Below, piece after piece: positions 6,095 through 14,061 of a stretch of 35,600 nt of DNA. Numbering within the stretch: the first letter of the stretch is position 1; every line of letters starts with the position of its first letter. The position numbers and the translations under genes were made by a program. The notes beneath the pieces were generated by a model. The model made no database searches. It was not told the origin of the DNA and saw only the letters and a list, made by a program, of their open reading frames with translations. The DNA lies in the NCBI RefSeq assembly GCF_000798815.1, contig NZ_JTLD01000030.1, forward strand, positions 1-35,600, given 5' to 3'. The stretch is from Alistipes sp. ZOR0009. Its GTDB lineage: Bacteria > Bacteroidota > Bacteroidia > Bacteroidales > ZOR0009.

Positions 6095-7975
6095 ATGTCC
6101 GCATTTTTACAAGCCGATAACCTGTCTAAGTCGTTTGGCGATTTAACGCTATTCGAGGGGCTCTCCTTTGGGGTAAACGAGGGAGACCGTGTTGCGCTGA
6201 TAGCCAAGAATGGCGCCGGGAAGACCACCCTGCTGAGCATGATTGCCGGCAAGGAGGGGATTGATGCCGGATCGATCGTGTTTAGGAACGACATTAAGGT
6301 GGGATATCTGGAGCAGAGCCCCGAGTTTAAGGCGGGGATGAGCGTGATGGATGCCGTCTTCTCGTCGTCGAGCGAGGCGATGCACCTGATTGCGCGCTAC
6401 GAGGATATGATTAAGCAGGGGATAACCCAGGGGCTGGACGAGGTGCTGCACCAGATGGACGTGCTGAAGGCTTGGGACCTGGAGGTGAAGGCAAAGACGA
6501 TCCTCTCGCAGCTGAAGGTGTGGGATTTTGAGCAGCGGGTGGAGACGCTCTCGGGCGGGCAGCAGAAGCGGGTGGCGCTGGCCAACGTGCTGCTGAACGA
6601 GCCGGACTTCCTGATTTTGGACGAGCCCACGAACCACCTCGACCTGGAGATGGTGGAGTGGCTGGAGGATTACCTGTCGAAGGCCAAGATTACGCTGCTG
6701 ATGGTAACCCACGACCGCTACTTCCTAGACCGCGTTTGCAATACAATAATCGAAATAGACCAGCGCACGCTGTACACCTACCGTGGCAACTACAGCTACT
6801 ACCTCGAGAAGCGCGACGAGCGCCTTACGGCCTTTAGCGCGGAGGTGGACAAGGCGCAGAACCTCTTTAAGCGCGAGCTGGAGTGGATGCGCCGGCAGCC
6901 ATCGGCGCGCGGTACCAAGCAGAAGGCGCGCATCGACTCGTTTTACGACCTTAAGGATAAGGCTTCGCAGCGACGAAACGATGGGGCGGTGAAGCTGGAG
7001 GTGGAGGCCTCGCGCCTGGGAAGCAAGATTTTTGAGATGGAGAATGTCTCGAAGAGCTTCGGCGATAAGGTGATTTTGGATAACCTGACCTACACCTTCT
7101 CGCGCTTTGAGAAGCTGGGGGTGATTGGTAAGAACGGGACGGGAAAGTCGACCTTCCTAAATACGCTAACGGGGGTGCTGGCGCCCGACTCGGGCAAGAT
7201 AGACGTGGGCGAGACGGTGGTGTTTGGGTACTACCGTCAGGATGGCCTGCAGTTTGACGAGCAGATGAAGGTGATTGATGCAGCCCGCGAGGTGGCCGAG
7301 GTGGTGAAGCTGGGCGACGGTAATACGGTTACCGTGTCGCAGTTCCTAAACCACTTCCTGTTTCCACCCGAGGTGCAGCATAGCTACATATACAAGCTTA
7401 GCGGAGGGGAGAAGCGCCGCCTGTACCTCTGTACGGTGCTGATGCGCAACCCGAACTTCCTGATACTGGACGAGCCGACCAACGACCTCGACATCATGAC
7501 GCTGAACGTGCTGGAGGACTACCTGCAGAGCTTTGGCGGATGCGTGATTGTGGTATCGCACGACCGCTACTTTATGGATAAGGTGGTGGATCATATCTTT
7601 GCCTTTGAGGGCGATGGGGTGATAAAGGACTTTCCGGGCAGCTACAGCGACTTCCGCGAGTGGGCAACCCGCCGCGAGCAGGAGGAGCGCGAGGCGCAGC
7701 GCGCAATACAGCAGGCTGCCGCCGCCAAGGAGAAGCCGGTGCAGAAGGAGTCGTCGCGCCCACGCAAGATGACCTTTAACGAGAAGCGCGAGTTTGACCA
7801 GTTGGAGCAGGATATCGCGGCGCTAGAGCAGGAGAAGGCATCGCTGGAGGCCGCCCTGAACTCGGGGGCGCTGCAGGCCGACGAGCTGATCGAGAAGTCG
7901 AACCGCATAGGGGAGGTTATTGAGCAGATAGATGAGAAGTCGATGCGATGGCTCGAGCTCTCGGAGCTGATGTAA
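6095..7975 (+). CDS. ABC-F family ATPase, Uup-like
   Basis: This 626-residue protein has two ABC domains in tandem and no membrane segment, so it is a ribosome-associated ABC-F factor. In domain 1, Walker A is AKNGAGKTT (37-45), the signature LSGGQQ (152-157), Walker B with LDEPTNHLD (175-183) and the switch THD (205-207). In domain 2, Walker A is GKNGTGKST (345-353), the signature LSGGEK (435-440), LDEPTND (458-464) and SHD (488-490). Residues about 240-305 form the inter-domain linker that reaches the tRNA site. The C-terminus (about 555-626) is a charged coiled coil, which favours the Uup subgroup over EttA. The gene is much richer in GC than the KAP gene upstream. It has its own promoter and terminator, so it is monocistronic. 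Confidence 0.93.
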   Translation: MSAFLQADNLSKSFGDLTLFEGLSFGVNEGDRVALIAKNGAGKTTLLSMIAGKEGIDAGSIVFRNDIKVGYLEQSPEFKAGMSVMDAVFSSSSEAMHLIARYEDMIKQGITQGLDEVLHQMDVLKAWDLEVKAKTILSQLKVWDFEQRVETLSGGQQKRVALANVLLNEPDFLILDEPTNHLDLEMVEWLEDYLSKAKITLLMVTHDRYFLDRVCNTIIEIDQRTLYTYRGNYSYYLEKRDERLTAFSAEVDKAQNLFKRELEWMRRQPSARGTKQKARIDSFYDLKDKASQRRNDGAVKLEVEASRLGSKIFEMENVSKSFGDKVILDNLTYTFSRFEKLGVIGKNGTGKSTFLNTLTGVLAPDSGKIDVGETVVFGYYRQDGLQFDEQMKVIDAAREVAEVVKLGDGNTVTVSQFLNHFLFPPEVQHSYIYKLSGGEKRRLYLCTVLMRNPNFLILDEPTNDLDIMTLNVLEDYLQSFGGCVIVVSHDRYFMDKVVDHIFAFEGDGVIKDFPGSYSDFREWATRREQEEREAQRAIQQAAAAKEKPVQKESSRPRKMTFNEKREFDQLEQDIAALEQEKASLEAALNSGALQADELIEKSNRIGEVIEQIDEKSMRWLELSELM

Positions 7976-7984
7976 GATATACGT

Positions 7985-8019
7985 AAGGAGGCTACCTTTT
8001 GGGGTAGCCTCCTTTTTTT
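7985..8019 (+). terminator. Terminator after the ABC-F gene
   Basis: A perfect 12-bp stem (AAGGAGGCTACC / GGTAGCCTCCTT) with a 6-nt loop is followed by a run of seven T that begins inside the stem. It lies between convergent genes. The A pair at the left end could give weak termination on the minus strand too. Confidence 0.9.
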
Positions 8020-8056
8020 ATGGTTTTTAGGAAGGGGGGGCTTTCTGCTGGTACGG

Positions 8057-9391
8057 CTAGTTCTTCCAGGTCTTTTCTCCACTTTTCATTTTATCCATAT
8101 CGGAGCTAATAGCGGTTTGAGCCTCCTTGTCGGCTTCTGCTACCACGTTTAACGCCTCCTGTGCCTTGCTGATGGCCTCTTTGGTGTTACCCATCTTGTA
8201 GAGTAGGTTGGCTTGGGTGCTCTTTATGCGTGCGTCTTTAGGTGCAAGGGATTCTGCCTTTTGGGCAAAAACAAGGGCACGTTGCAGGTGTGGCGTGTTG
8301 GAGATGTTTAGCATAATGGTATTGGCTATCCTGTTTAGGGTGTTGGCTACTCCCTGCTTGGTGAAGGAGGTGCCTTGGCTTTTTAGTAGCACCTGCTCCT
8401 GCTTAAGCCGATCTTTGTTGATTTTGGTAAGCAGCTTTTCATGCTCAAGGTCTTTTTGGGCAAAAAAGGAGTCGGTGGCTGCTAGCAGTATGCTGTCGGC
8501 AAATGGTATGGCATACTGCACGTATTTGTCGTACGCTTCCACCTGCTTGTAGTAGCCCATATACAGCTCTGAGGCGCTGACGGCGTAAAGTTCCCACCCT
8601 ATCGTGTTGCGGATATCTACCACCTGCTGTAGCAGCTTTTCGTCCTTGTTGGTAACGGCCTCGCGATGCGATGCGTAAATTCCGCGTTCGAGACACGCTT
8701 GGGTAAGCACCTTGCCCATCTTAGATGCGGCAGTAAGGTAGCTTTCGGCTAGACATTGGTAGGCAAAATCGGTTGCCTTAATGGTGTTGGATATGCTTTC
8801 GTAGAATTGCTTGTTTTTGGAGGATATTCGTTGCTCGGCAGGAAGCGCCTTGAGGTATTCGTCGAGGTAGGGTTGTAGGGCAATACCTGCTTTGTCTCGA
8901 TTCTTTAGGTAGCCATATACAAACCGAAGGTCGTTCTTTTTGGCGAGATATTCCTGGTCGAGCACTGCCGAACGGTTGTTGACGAACTCCTTTGTGGCAT
9001 TTTTGGCAAGGCTGATGAAGCTGCCTGTGTCGCACGATCCAACTTTAGAATAAAAGAGGGTTCCATCAGGCCTTACGAAAAGGAAGGTGGGGAAGGCGGC
9101 AACGTTATACCTAATTTTCAGATCTGGACCTTCGCCCTTCTCTGCATCTATCTTGTAGCAGATAAAGCCTTGGTTGAAGATTTTGCCCACCTTTTCGAGG
9201 GGGAATATTTCGGTTGACATCTTTTTACATGGGCCACACCACGAGGTGTAGACGTCGACAAAAATGGGCTTATTGCTTTGCTGCGCTTTTTCTAGGACCT
9301 CTTTCCATGTGCCATGTTCGAAATTGATTCCTTGGGAAAACCCATGCATGCCAAGCAGCAGTACTAGGATTGCTAGTAAATAGCGTTTCAT
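8057..9391 (-). CDS. Exported thioredoxin-like protein
   Basis: A signal peptide (MKRYLLAILVLLLGMHGFSQ) is followed by a thioredoxin fold. The redox motif WCGPCKK has its two cysteines at 52 and 55, and the cis-proline is in AAFPTF (about residue 101). This suggests a periplasmic or envelope thiol-disulfide oxidoreductase. The remaining roughly 300 residues are helical with repeat-like alanine-rich helices near the C-terminus (ALVFAQKAESLAPKDARI, LLYKMGNTKEAISKAQEAL), which resemble tetratricopeptide repeats and may bind a partner. The protein is longer than plain thioredoxins because of this extension. It is followed by a convergent ABC-F gene, and 78 bp separate it from the LpxR-like gene upstream on the same strand. 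The substrate is unknown. Confidence 0.85.
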   Translation of the reverse strand: MKRYLLAILVLLLGMHGFSQGINFEHGTWKEVLEKAQQSNKPIFVDVYTSWCGPCKKMSTEIFPLEKVGKIFNQGFICYKIDAEKGEGPDLKIRYNVAAFPTFLFVRPDGTLFYSKVGSCDTGSFISLAKNATKEFVNNRSAVLDQEYLAKKNDLRFVYGYLKNRDKAGIALQPYLDEYLKALPAEQRISSKNKQFYESISNTIKATDFAYQCLAESYLTAASKMGKVLTQACLERGIYASHREAVTNKDEKLLQQVVDIRNTIGWELYAVSASELYMGYYKQVEAYDKYVQYAIPFADSILLAATDSFFAQKDLEHEKLLTKINKDRLKQEQVLLKSQGTSFTKQGVANTLNRIANTIMLNISNTPHLQRALVFAQKAESLAPKDARIKSTQANLLYKMGNTKEAISKAQEALNVVAEADKEAQTAISSDMDKMKSGEKTWKN

Positions 9392-9469
9392 AAGATTTAT
9401 TTTAGATGTAAAATGTTTGTAATTTTTGTAAAACTAATAGAAATATTTAAAGTTACCCCAAGTTGTTCT

Positions 9470-10471
9470 CTATAGCTTTACCTCAAAGGTAATGGTTCCG
9501 TACATGTGGCCATTTAGGCCCTTGATTTCGGCGGAGTAGAAGTTCTGATGGTAGGCTACGGATACGTGGGTGCCTACGTACTTAACCATCCAGCTGTAGC
9601 CAAAGATGAGCCGCTTTAGCTCGCTGCGGTCTATGTGGTAGTAGTGGGCGGTTGGCGTGCCCCATGCGCCTCCTGCTGTTTTTAGGGGGCCTCCTTCGAG
9701 CAGGGAGTTGCTTTGTACCATTTTGATGTAGGGTGTTAGGCAAAGATATATTTGGCGCTTTACCTGCAGCCCGTCGCGTGCAAACAGCCACGCTTGGGGG
9801 GCGTAGGAGCTGCTAAAGAGGCCAACCTTAAAGATGGCTCCTGCCGATAGGTTGTTGTATAGCGTACCAAGGTTTATCTCTCCATAGCCGTTTAGCTCTA
9901 CTTTTTGGGTGTCGTAAAGCCTTTTCTGAAAGTTGAAGGTGTAGCAGATGGCGATATCGTTTGGGAGCTGGTATTTCCACCCAAGGGGGATGTTGCTGTG
10001 GAATACCTTCTGGTGAAGGGGCTTTTGAACCTCCTCGCCAAGCGCCATGGGGCCCTGAACGCCGAGCGTGAGCTGGGAGTAGAAGGCGTAGTTGTCCATA
10101 ATGGTGCGGTTGCCGTACCGTAAGGCGAGAAGGGCAGCATAGGGATAGTCGCCAACCTGTAGGTTGGGATTGCCGATGTGGTGTGGGGTGTAGAGCTGCT
10201 GGCTTACGGTGAGGTATCTAACCCTAAAGGCATCCTTTGATGCGGTAAGCATTAGCCTATCGAGGATGTTTCTTTTCCGAACCTGGCTGCTGAAACCTAG
10301 GAAAAAGCCATCGGAGTAGTACCTGTCGGTACCTCTTATGTTTATGTTGAAGTAGTCGTTGTCTATCTTGACGAGTAGGGAGGGGGCAAAGGGGGCTTTT
10401 TGTCCAAAGGAGGTGCCCCACGTTCCCGAAAAAAGGATAAGGCCGATAAGAATGGAGATAGCTTTTGTCAT
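9470..10471 (-). CDS. LpxR-like outer-membrane lipid A deacylase (DUF2219)
   Basis: A signal peptide (about residues 1-23, ending TSFGQ) precedes a beta-barrel of about 310 residues. Motifs are those of the LpxR family: DNDYF (37-41), TDRYYSDG (48-55), QQLYTP (91-96) and GPMALGEEVQ (140-149). From the characterised enzyme I expect catalytic or calcium-binding residues Asn, Asp, Thr/Ser, Gln and His. Here N38, D39, S53, Q149 and H153 occupy those places with the same Gln-to-His spacing of four. The predicted role is removal of the 3' acyloxyacyl chain from lipid A at the outer membrane. It is on the same strand as rluF but 83 bp downstream with a palindrome between, so it is probably transcribed separately. 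Confidence 0.85.
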   Translation of the reverse strand: MTKAISILIGLILFSGTWGTSFGQKAPFAPSLLVKIDNDYFNINIRGTDRYYSDGFFLGFSSQVRKRNILDRLMLTASKDAFRVRYLTVSQQLYTPHHIGNPNLQVGDYPYAALLALRYGNRTIMDNYAFYSQLTLGVQGPMALGEEVQKPLHQKVFHSNIPLGWKYQLPNDIAICYTFNFQKRLYDTQKVELNGYGEINLGTLYNNLSAGAIFKVGLFSSSYAPQAWLFARDGLQVKRQIYLCLTPYIKMVQSNSLLEGGPLKTAGGAWGTPTAHYYHIDRSELKRLIFGYSWMVKYVGTHVSVAYHQNFYSAEIKGLNGHMYGTITFEVKL

Positions 10472-10480
10472 GCTGTCCGT

Positions 10481-10517
10481 TTTACAACATGTTTAGAACA
10501 TCTTAAAATGTTGTAAA
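10481..10517. promoter_or_regulatory. 10-bp inverted repeat upstream of the LpxR-like gene
   Basis: TTTACAACAT (10481-10490) and ATGTTGTAAA (10508-10517) form a perfect inverted repeat around a 17-nt spacer. It starts 10 bp before the ATG of the lipid A deacylase. There is no T-run, so it is more like an operator or a leader hairpin than a terminator. Confidence 0.45.
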
Positions 10518-10554
10518 GTTCCTTAGCAGCCCCTTTTTTTGGAGATATACAAGG

Positions 10555-11451
10555 CTAGCCGATGCCTTTTGTCGATTTTTGAATCTGCTGGTTTAGGGTA
10601 ATAAGCTCCTCCTTTCTCAGGTCGCGCCATTGGCCCATCTTTAGGTTTCCAAGCTCGATATTCATAATGCGTATGCGCTGGAGCTTGGTGACGTCGTATC
10701 CGAAGTACTCGCACATTCGGCGAATTTGGCGGTTCATCCCCTGCTTAAGAATTATGCGGAAGGTTTTCTCGGCCACCTTCTCGATGAAACATTTTCGGGT
10801 GTTAACGCCTAATATTGGGACGCCGCTTCCCATTCGTTTGATGAAATCGTCCGTAATAGGCTTGTTTACGGATACGATGTACTCCTTCTCGTGGTTATTC
10901 CCCGCTCGTAGTATTTTGTTGACGATATCGCCGTCGTTTGTGAGCAGAATGAGCCCCTGCGAGTCCTTGTCTAGGCGGCCAATGGGGAAGATTCTTTTTT
11001 CGTGCGAGATGTAGTCTATGATGTTGCTACGGTCTTTTAGGTCGGTAGTGGAGGTTACGCCCGTGGGCTTGTTAAAGGCAATGTAAACCATTTCGTCTTG
11101 ACCGGCGATCAGCTGCCCGTTTACCTTTACTTTTTGGCCCGGAAGAACCTTATCTCCCATACCTGCCTTTACGCCGTCGATGGATACCTTGCCCTGCTCG
11201 ACAAGCCTGTCGGCCTCTCTTCGAGAGCAAAAGCCCGATTCGCTGATGTACTTGTTTATTCTGACTTCTCCGGGCTTATCCGCGTGAACGATTATGCGCT
11301 CGGAATTACTCTGATTGCCGGCAGATTTTGCAGGGGGTGGTTTAGGGCCACTTTTGGGGCTTCTACTCGATTTTGTTGTAGGCTTGGTCTTATTGAAGCT
11401 CCTGGAACTACCTCCCGAAGGCTTGCTGGATCTTTCTGCACGTCTTCTCAT
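10555..11451 (-). CDS. rluF: 23S rRNA pseudouridine synthase RluF
   Basis: The protein belongs to the RsuA/RluB/RluE/RluF group. After a basic, Ser/Pro-rich tail (about residues 1-60) comes an S4 RNA-binding domain ([20 protein letters not shown], about 64-83). The pseudouridine synthase domain follows, with the catalytic aspartate in [10 protein letters not shown] (D161). [12 protein letters not shown] and [20 protein letters not shown] are characteristic of RluF rather than RluB. The target in E. coli is U2604 of 23S rRNA. I chose the ATG at 11451 because a -7-like CACCTTTG lies only 5 bp upstream. ATG at 11466 would add five residues (MHLCA) and needs a different promoter. It is 298 residues from the chosen start. 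Confidence 0.85.
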   Translation of the reverse strand: MRRRAERSSKPSGGSSRSFNKTKPTTKSSRSPKSGPKPPPAKSAGNQSNSERIIVHADKPGEVRINKYISESGFCSRREADRLVEQGKVSIDGVKAGMGDKVLPGQKVKVNGQLIAGQDEMVYIAFNKPTGVTSTTDLKDRSNIIDYISHEKRIFPIGRLDKDSQGLILLTNDGDIVNKILRAGNNHEKEYIVSVNKPITDDFIKRMGSGVPILGVNTRKCFIEKVAEKTFRIILKQGMNRQIRRMCEYFGYDVTKLQRIRIMNIELGNLKMGQWRDLRKEELITLNQQIQKSTKGIG

Positions 11452-11455
11452 GGCG

Positions 11456-11463
11456 CAAAGGTG
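11456..11463 (-). promoter_or_regulatory. Possible -7 element at the rluF start
   Basis: The minus strand reads CACCTTTG, one base off TAnnTTTG, followed by CGCC and the ATG. The ABC-F promoter has the same ACCTTTGCGCC string. If active, the rluF transcript would begin at or next to the start codon. Confidence 0.4.
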
Positions 11464-11549
11464 CATCAAAAAGTTATGGAATTCAAGAGGGGAACTTGAA
11501 GGTTAACTCTAAAAATTATGAATTTGTGAGATATGGGAGGTAGGGGTAT

Positions 11550-11580
11550 AAAAAAAGCCTAAGACTTTACATCTTAGGCT
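11550..11580 (-). terminator. Terminator of the tRNA-Asp cluster
   Basis: On the minus strand AGCCTAAGA pairs with TCTTAGGCT (9 bp) around a 7-nt loop, followed by a T-run (plus-strand A at 11550-11556). It is 10 bp past the last tRNA-Asp. Confidence 0.9.
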
Positions 11581-11589
11581 CCAAAAAAG

Positions 11590-11663
11590 CGGTCCGGACG
11601 AGACTCGAACTCGCGACCCCATGCGTGACAGGCATGTATTCTAACCAACTGAACTACCGAACC
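11590..11663 (-). tRNA. tRNA-Asp(GTC), third in the cluster
   Basis: The minus strand folds as a tRNA. The acceptor stem is GGTTCGG / CCGGACC, the anticodon loop CTGTCAC gives anticodon GTC, the T-arm is GCGAG TTCGAGT CTCGT and the discriminator is G. The 3' CCA is not encoded. It is identical to the two copies at 11695 and 11801. Confidence 0.96.
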
Positions 11664-11694
11664 AGTATTTTTAAGAACTTATCCGCTTTTTGAG

Positions 11695-11768
11695 CGGTCC
11701 GGACGAGACTCGAACTCGCGACCCCATGCGTGACAGGCATGTATTCTAACCAACTGAACTACCGAACC
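11695..11768 (-). tRNA. tRNA-Asp(GTC), second in the cluster
   Basis: The sequence is identical to the flanking copies (anticodon GTC, discriminator G, no encoded CCA). It is separated from the downstream copy by 31 bp and from the upstream copy by 32 bp. Both spacers contain GAACTTATCCGCTTTTT on the plus strand, so the tandem unit is about 105 bp. Confidence 0.96.
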
Positions 11769-11800
11769 AATATCTTTAATGAACTTATCCGCTTTTTAAG

Positions 11801-11874
11801 CGGTCCGGACGAGACTCGAACTCGCGACCCCATGCGTGACAGGCATGTATTCTAACCAACTGAACTACCGAACC
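11801..11874 (-). tRNA. tRNA-Asp(GTC), first in the cluster
   Basis: This is the promoter-proximal copy of three identical tRNA-Asp genes, with anticodon GTC and discriminator G. A TACCTTTG promoter lies 50 bp upstream at 11924-11931. Confidence 0.96.
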
Positions 11875-11923
11875 TTTATTGCTTTTGATTTGAAGAGCAG
11901 TGCTCTTGTTCTCAATTGCGATG

Positions 11924-11931
11924 CAAAGGTA
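11924..11931 (-). promoter_or_regulatory. Promoter -7 element of the tRNA-Asp cluster
   Basis: The minus strand reads TACCTTTG, an exact TAnnTTTG match. Initiation a few bases downstream would give a leader of about 40 nt that includes the palindrome AAGAGCA-C-TGCTCTT (11893-11907) before the first tRNA. Confidence 0.6.
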
Positions 11932-11979
11932 GTAATAGTTTTTATATCCACAATACCCCCTGCGAAAAAATTAAACGGA

Positions 11980-12516
11980 TCACTTGCCGAAAATGCTAAA
12001 ATTTACGCTCCCGTAGCTGCGCCTTTCAATGAAGAAGGGCTTCTCACTGAAGTCTTTATTTTTCGAATGTTCTAGGATTAGCCACCCCTCGTCGGTCAGT
12101 AAATTTTTTTCAAAAATAATGTCTGGTATGGTTTCAATGCCCTCCATATCGTAGGGTGGGTCGGCAAAAATGAGGTCGAATTGCTGCCTGCATCCTTTCA
12201 AGAAAACAAACGCATTTTGCTTTAAACTTCTTACCTGATCGCGCATTCCGAGGTCGTCAACCGTTTTTCGGATGAAGGCCTGATGCACGGGGTTTAGCTC
12301 GACGGAGGTTACGTCGGGGCAACCACGCGATGCGAGCTCAAGGCTAATGCCGCCAGTTCCCGAAAAGAGATCTAAGGCAGTTATGTTTTCGAAGTTGTAG
12401 TTGTTCGAAATAATATTGAAAAGGCTTTCTTTGGCAAAATCCGTAGTTGGACGAGCCTTGAAATTTTTGGGAGGTTCAATTCTTTTCCCTTTAAACTTAC
12501 CGCTTACTATTCGCAT
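11980..12516 (-). CDS. rsmD: 16S rRNA (guanine966-N2)-methyltransferase RsmD
   Basis: This 178-residue protein is the usual RsmD length. It has the N-terminal MRIVSGKFKGKRIEPP, typical of the family, then RPTTDFAKESLFNII. The SAM-binding glycine motif is LDLFSGTGGISLELASRG (about 49-66). The N6/N2-methyltransferase catalytic motif DPPY is in LIFADPPYDMEGI (about 114-126). It methylates G966 of 16S rRNA in the 30S subunit. The start overlaps the stop of the DUF3822 gene by 10 bp, so the two are translationally linked in one operon. This neighbourhood is common in Bacteroidota. Confidence 0.95.
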   Translation of the reverse strand: MRIVSGKFKGKRIEPPKNFKARPTTDFAKESLFNIISNNYNFENITALDLFSGTGGISLELASRGCPDVTSVELNPVHQAFIRKTVDDLGMRDQVRSLKQNAFVFLKGCRQQFDLIFADPPYDMEGIETIPDIIFEKNLLTDEGWLILEHSKNKDFSEKPFFIERRSYGSVNFSIFGK

Positions 12517-13361
12517 TCTACCAATTTAAAAAGATTCGCAAACTGATGCTCGGCCTTGTTCTTGAACCGGTAGGAGTACTCGTATCCGCGCGGTACACAG
12601 TCAAAGGCGAGGTTGGGGAGGTACTGGCTAAGCTCCGAATGGCGGGGGCTATGCTTCTCCACCTTTCCGCTAATATACACTTCGACCTCAGCAGGCTTTA
12701 GCCCATGCTCTTTTAGCAGCAGCAGGGTGTAGTAGACCAAATCGGTTGTGCTTTCGAAGGTGAAGGAGGTGCTAATCTTTAGCGCCTTATTTTGGATTAA
12801 GCTGTAGCACGCCGTGTTTCCACAAATAAACATGGCCAGCTGGGCTGGACTAGCAGTGTGCTCTGAGATTTGCTTGTTTATAAAAGGAATGCTGTAGCTG
12901 TAGAATTTAGCCTCTGGAGATATCTCTCTGATAAGGGATGTTAGTATCTTAGGGTAAGCAAAAACCGCCGTAACGCTGTTGTCTGTTAGCTTGCACGAAA
13001 AGGTTTCGACTTCGCTTTCGGGGAGCGAAATCAGATTTTTAATGTAGCTGTACCCTTTTTCTTCTACAAAAAGGGGCGTAGGGACTAGCGTGGTGCTTGG
13101 GGCTACAAGCATGCATCTAATCTCTTTATAGGATTGCTTCAGCAGCTCCTCATCATTTACGATGCTGGCAATGTTGAAGCACGCCTCTTCGAACGAGCTG
13201 GAGATATTGGCAAAGGTGTAGTCCTTTACAGCCACATATCGTTTAGTTCTGTCATCCAAACAGCAAAAAGAAAATCCATCCAGGCTCACCTGAATGGATA
13301 ACTTATAGTGTGAGGTTTGCTCTAGAACTAACTTTTCATCAAGAAGTTCTTGCTTAACCAT
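12507..13361 (-). CDS. DUF3822 family protein
   Basis: The protein has about 284 residues and opens MVKQELLDEKLVLEQTSHYK. It matches the Bacteroidota-specific DUF3822 family, whose members show an actin/ASKHA-like layout and usually sit beside rsmD. The molecular role is unknown. Landmarks are LSIQVSLDGFSFCCLDD near the start, a central segment LAMFICGNTACYSLIQNKALK and the C-terminal YRFKNKAEHQFANLFKLVE. I chose the ATG at 13361. It lies 4 bp after the stop of the upstream gene and follows GGGAG at a normal Shine-Dalgarno distance. A longer frame to 13385 would overlap the upstream gene by 20 bp. It overlaps rsmD by 10 bp. Confidence 0.82.
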   Translation of the reverse strand: MVKQELLDEKLVLEQTSHYKLSIQVSLDGFSFCCLDDRTKRYVAVKDYTFANISSSFEEACFNIASIVNDEELLKQSYKEIRCMLVAPSTTLVPTPLFVEEKGYSYIKNLISLPESEVETFSCKLTDNSVTAVFAYPKILTSLIREISPEAKFYSYSIPFINKQISEHTASPAQLAMFICGNTACYSLIQNKALKISTSFTFESTTDLVYYTLLLLKEHGLKPAEVEVYISGKVEKHSPRHSELSQYLPNLAFDCVPRGYEYSYRFKNKAEHQFANLFKLVECE

Positions 13362-13365
13362 AGTT

Positions 13366-13989
13366 TTACTCCCAGTTTCCGGCATTATTGGTAGCTTCGG
13401 TTAGCGAGCCTACCTTTATACCTGCGTATTTATCTAGTTTTTTCTTTTCCTCTGTTTTGTTTACAAGTATTTGCTTGTATCGAGGGTTGCTAGCAACATA
13501 GCTTCTAAATATGATAGAGTCTGCTGCTTTTGTTTCGAAAACTTTTACAGGAACTTTTGATGCGGTCATAAGCTCACCAGCACCTAGCTCAAACTTGGTA
13601 CCACCTCCGAAAGGAATAAATGGAAGAGAGTCTACTCTTGCAATGTTGCCTTTGAATAAAGAGTCTAAAACGCGAACTTGAACTTTTTCACGCTTAAATA
13701 ACCCCTTTGCAATGGCAGTAGAGTCATCAGCAGATCCTGTTCTCTTTTCTACATTAAAGTGACCAGTTTTGATAAAGGTAATAAGCGTATCAAAACTTCC
13801 GGTATATTTACCATATTCCGATTTAAACGCTACCTGAGCGGTTCTGATATCCTTAATTCGTTGGATAACTTTACCATAACGCTTGGATTGCTCTTCTTCG
13901 TAGCGAATCGGAGTCGAAATACTCTGGTATAAAAAATAGCCCAGTACTACAATTGCTAGCAGGAGGGCGACCTGAAGGACTGTTTTCAT
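13366..13989 (-). CDS. Unknown single-pass membrane protein
   Basis: This 207-residue protein has one N-terminal membrane anchor (about 5-21, VLQVALLLAIVVLGYFLYQ) and a predicted periplasmic domain. I recognise no domain. The segment after the anchor (RYGKVIQRIKDIRTAQVAFKS...GKYTGSFDTLITFI) resembles the start of type II pilin/pseudopilin-like proteins (helix followed by a YT-x-FDTL turn), but there is no prepilin cleavage motif. It is first in an operon with DUF3822 and rsmD and has its own -7 element at 14016-14023, which overlaps the divergent helicase promoter. I infer an envelope role only. Confidence 0.75.
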   Translation of the reverse strand: MKTVLQVALLLAIVVLGYFLYQSISTPIRYEEEQSKRYGKVIQRIKDIRTAQVAFKSEYGKYTGSFDTLITFIKTGHFNVEKRTGSADDSTAIAKGLFKREKVQVRVLDSLFKGNIARVDSLPFIPFGGGTKFELGAGELMTASKVPVKVFETKAADSIIFRSYVASNPRYKQILVNKTEEKKKLDKYAGIKVGSLTEATNNAGNWE

Positions 13990-14004
13990 TTGGACGAATT
14001 AGTT

Positions 14005-14023
14005 TATGTTTGCAGCAAATATA
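14005..14023. promoter_or_regulatory. Overlapping divergent -7 promoter elements
   Basis: TATGTTTG on the plus strand (14005-14012, towards the RecD-like helicase) and TATATTTG on the minus strand (14016-14023, towards the membrane-protein operon) both match TAnnTTTG. They form a near-palindrome TATGTTTGC-A-GCAAATATA, so the two promoters point past each other and their start sites cross. Confidence 0.55.
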
Positions 14024-14061
14024 TAAAAAAACTCAAAGAAGGGGTTTGATTTACACTCGTT

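Noticed and set aside
5764-6294. Minus-strand frame overlapping the ABC-F start
   Set aside because: It overlaps the clearly coding N-terminus of the ABC-F gene and reads repeat-like DNA.
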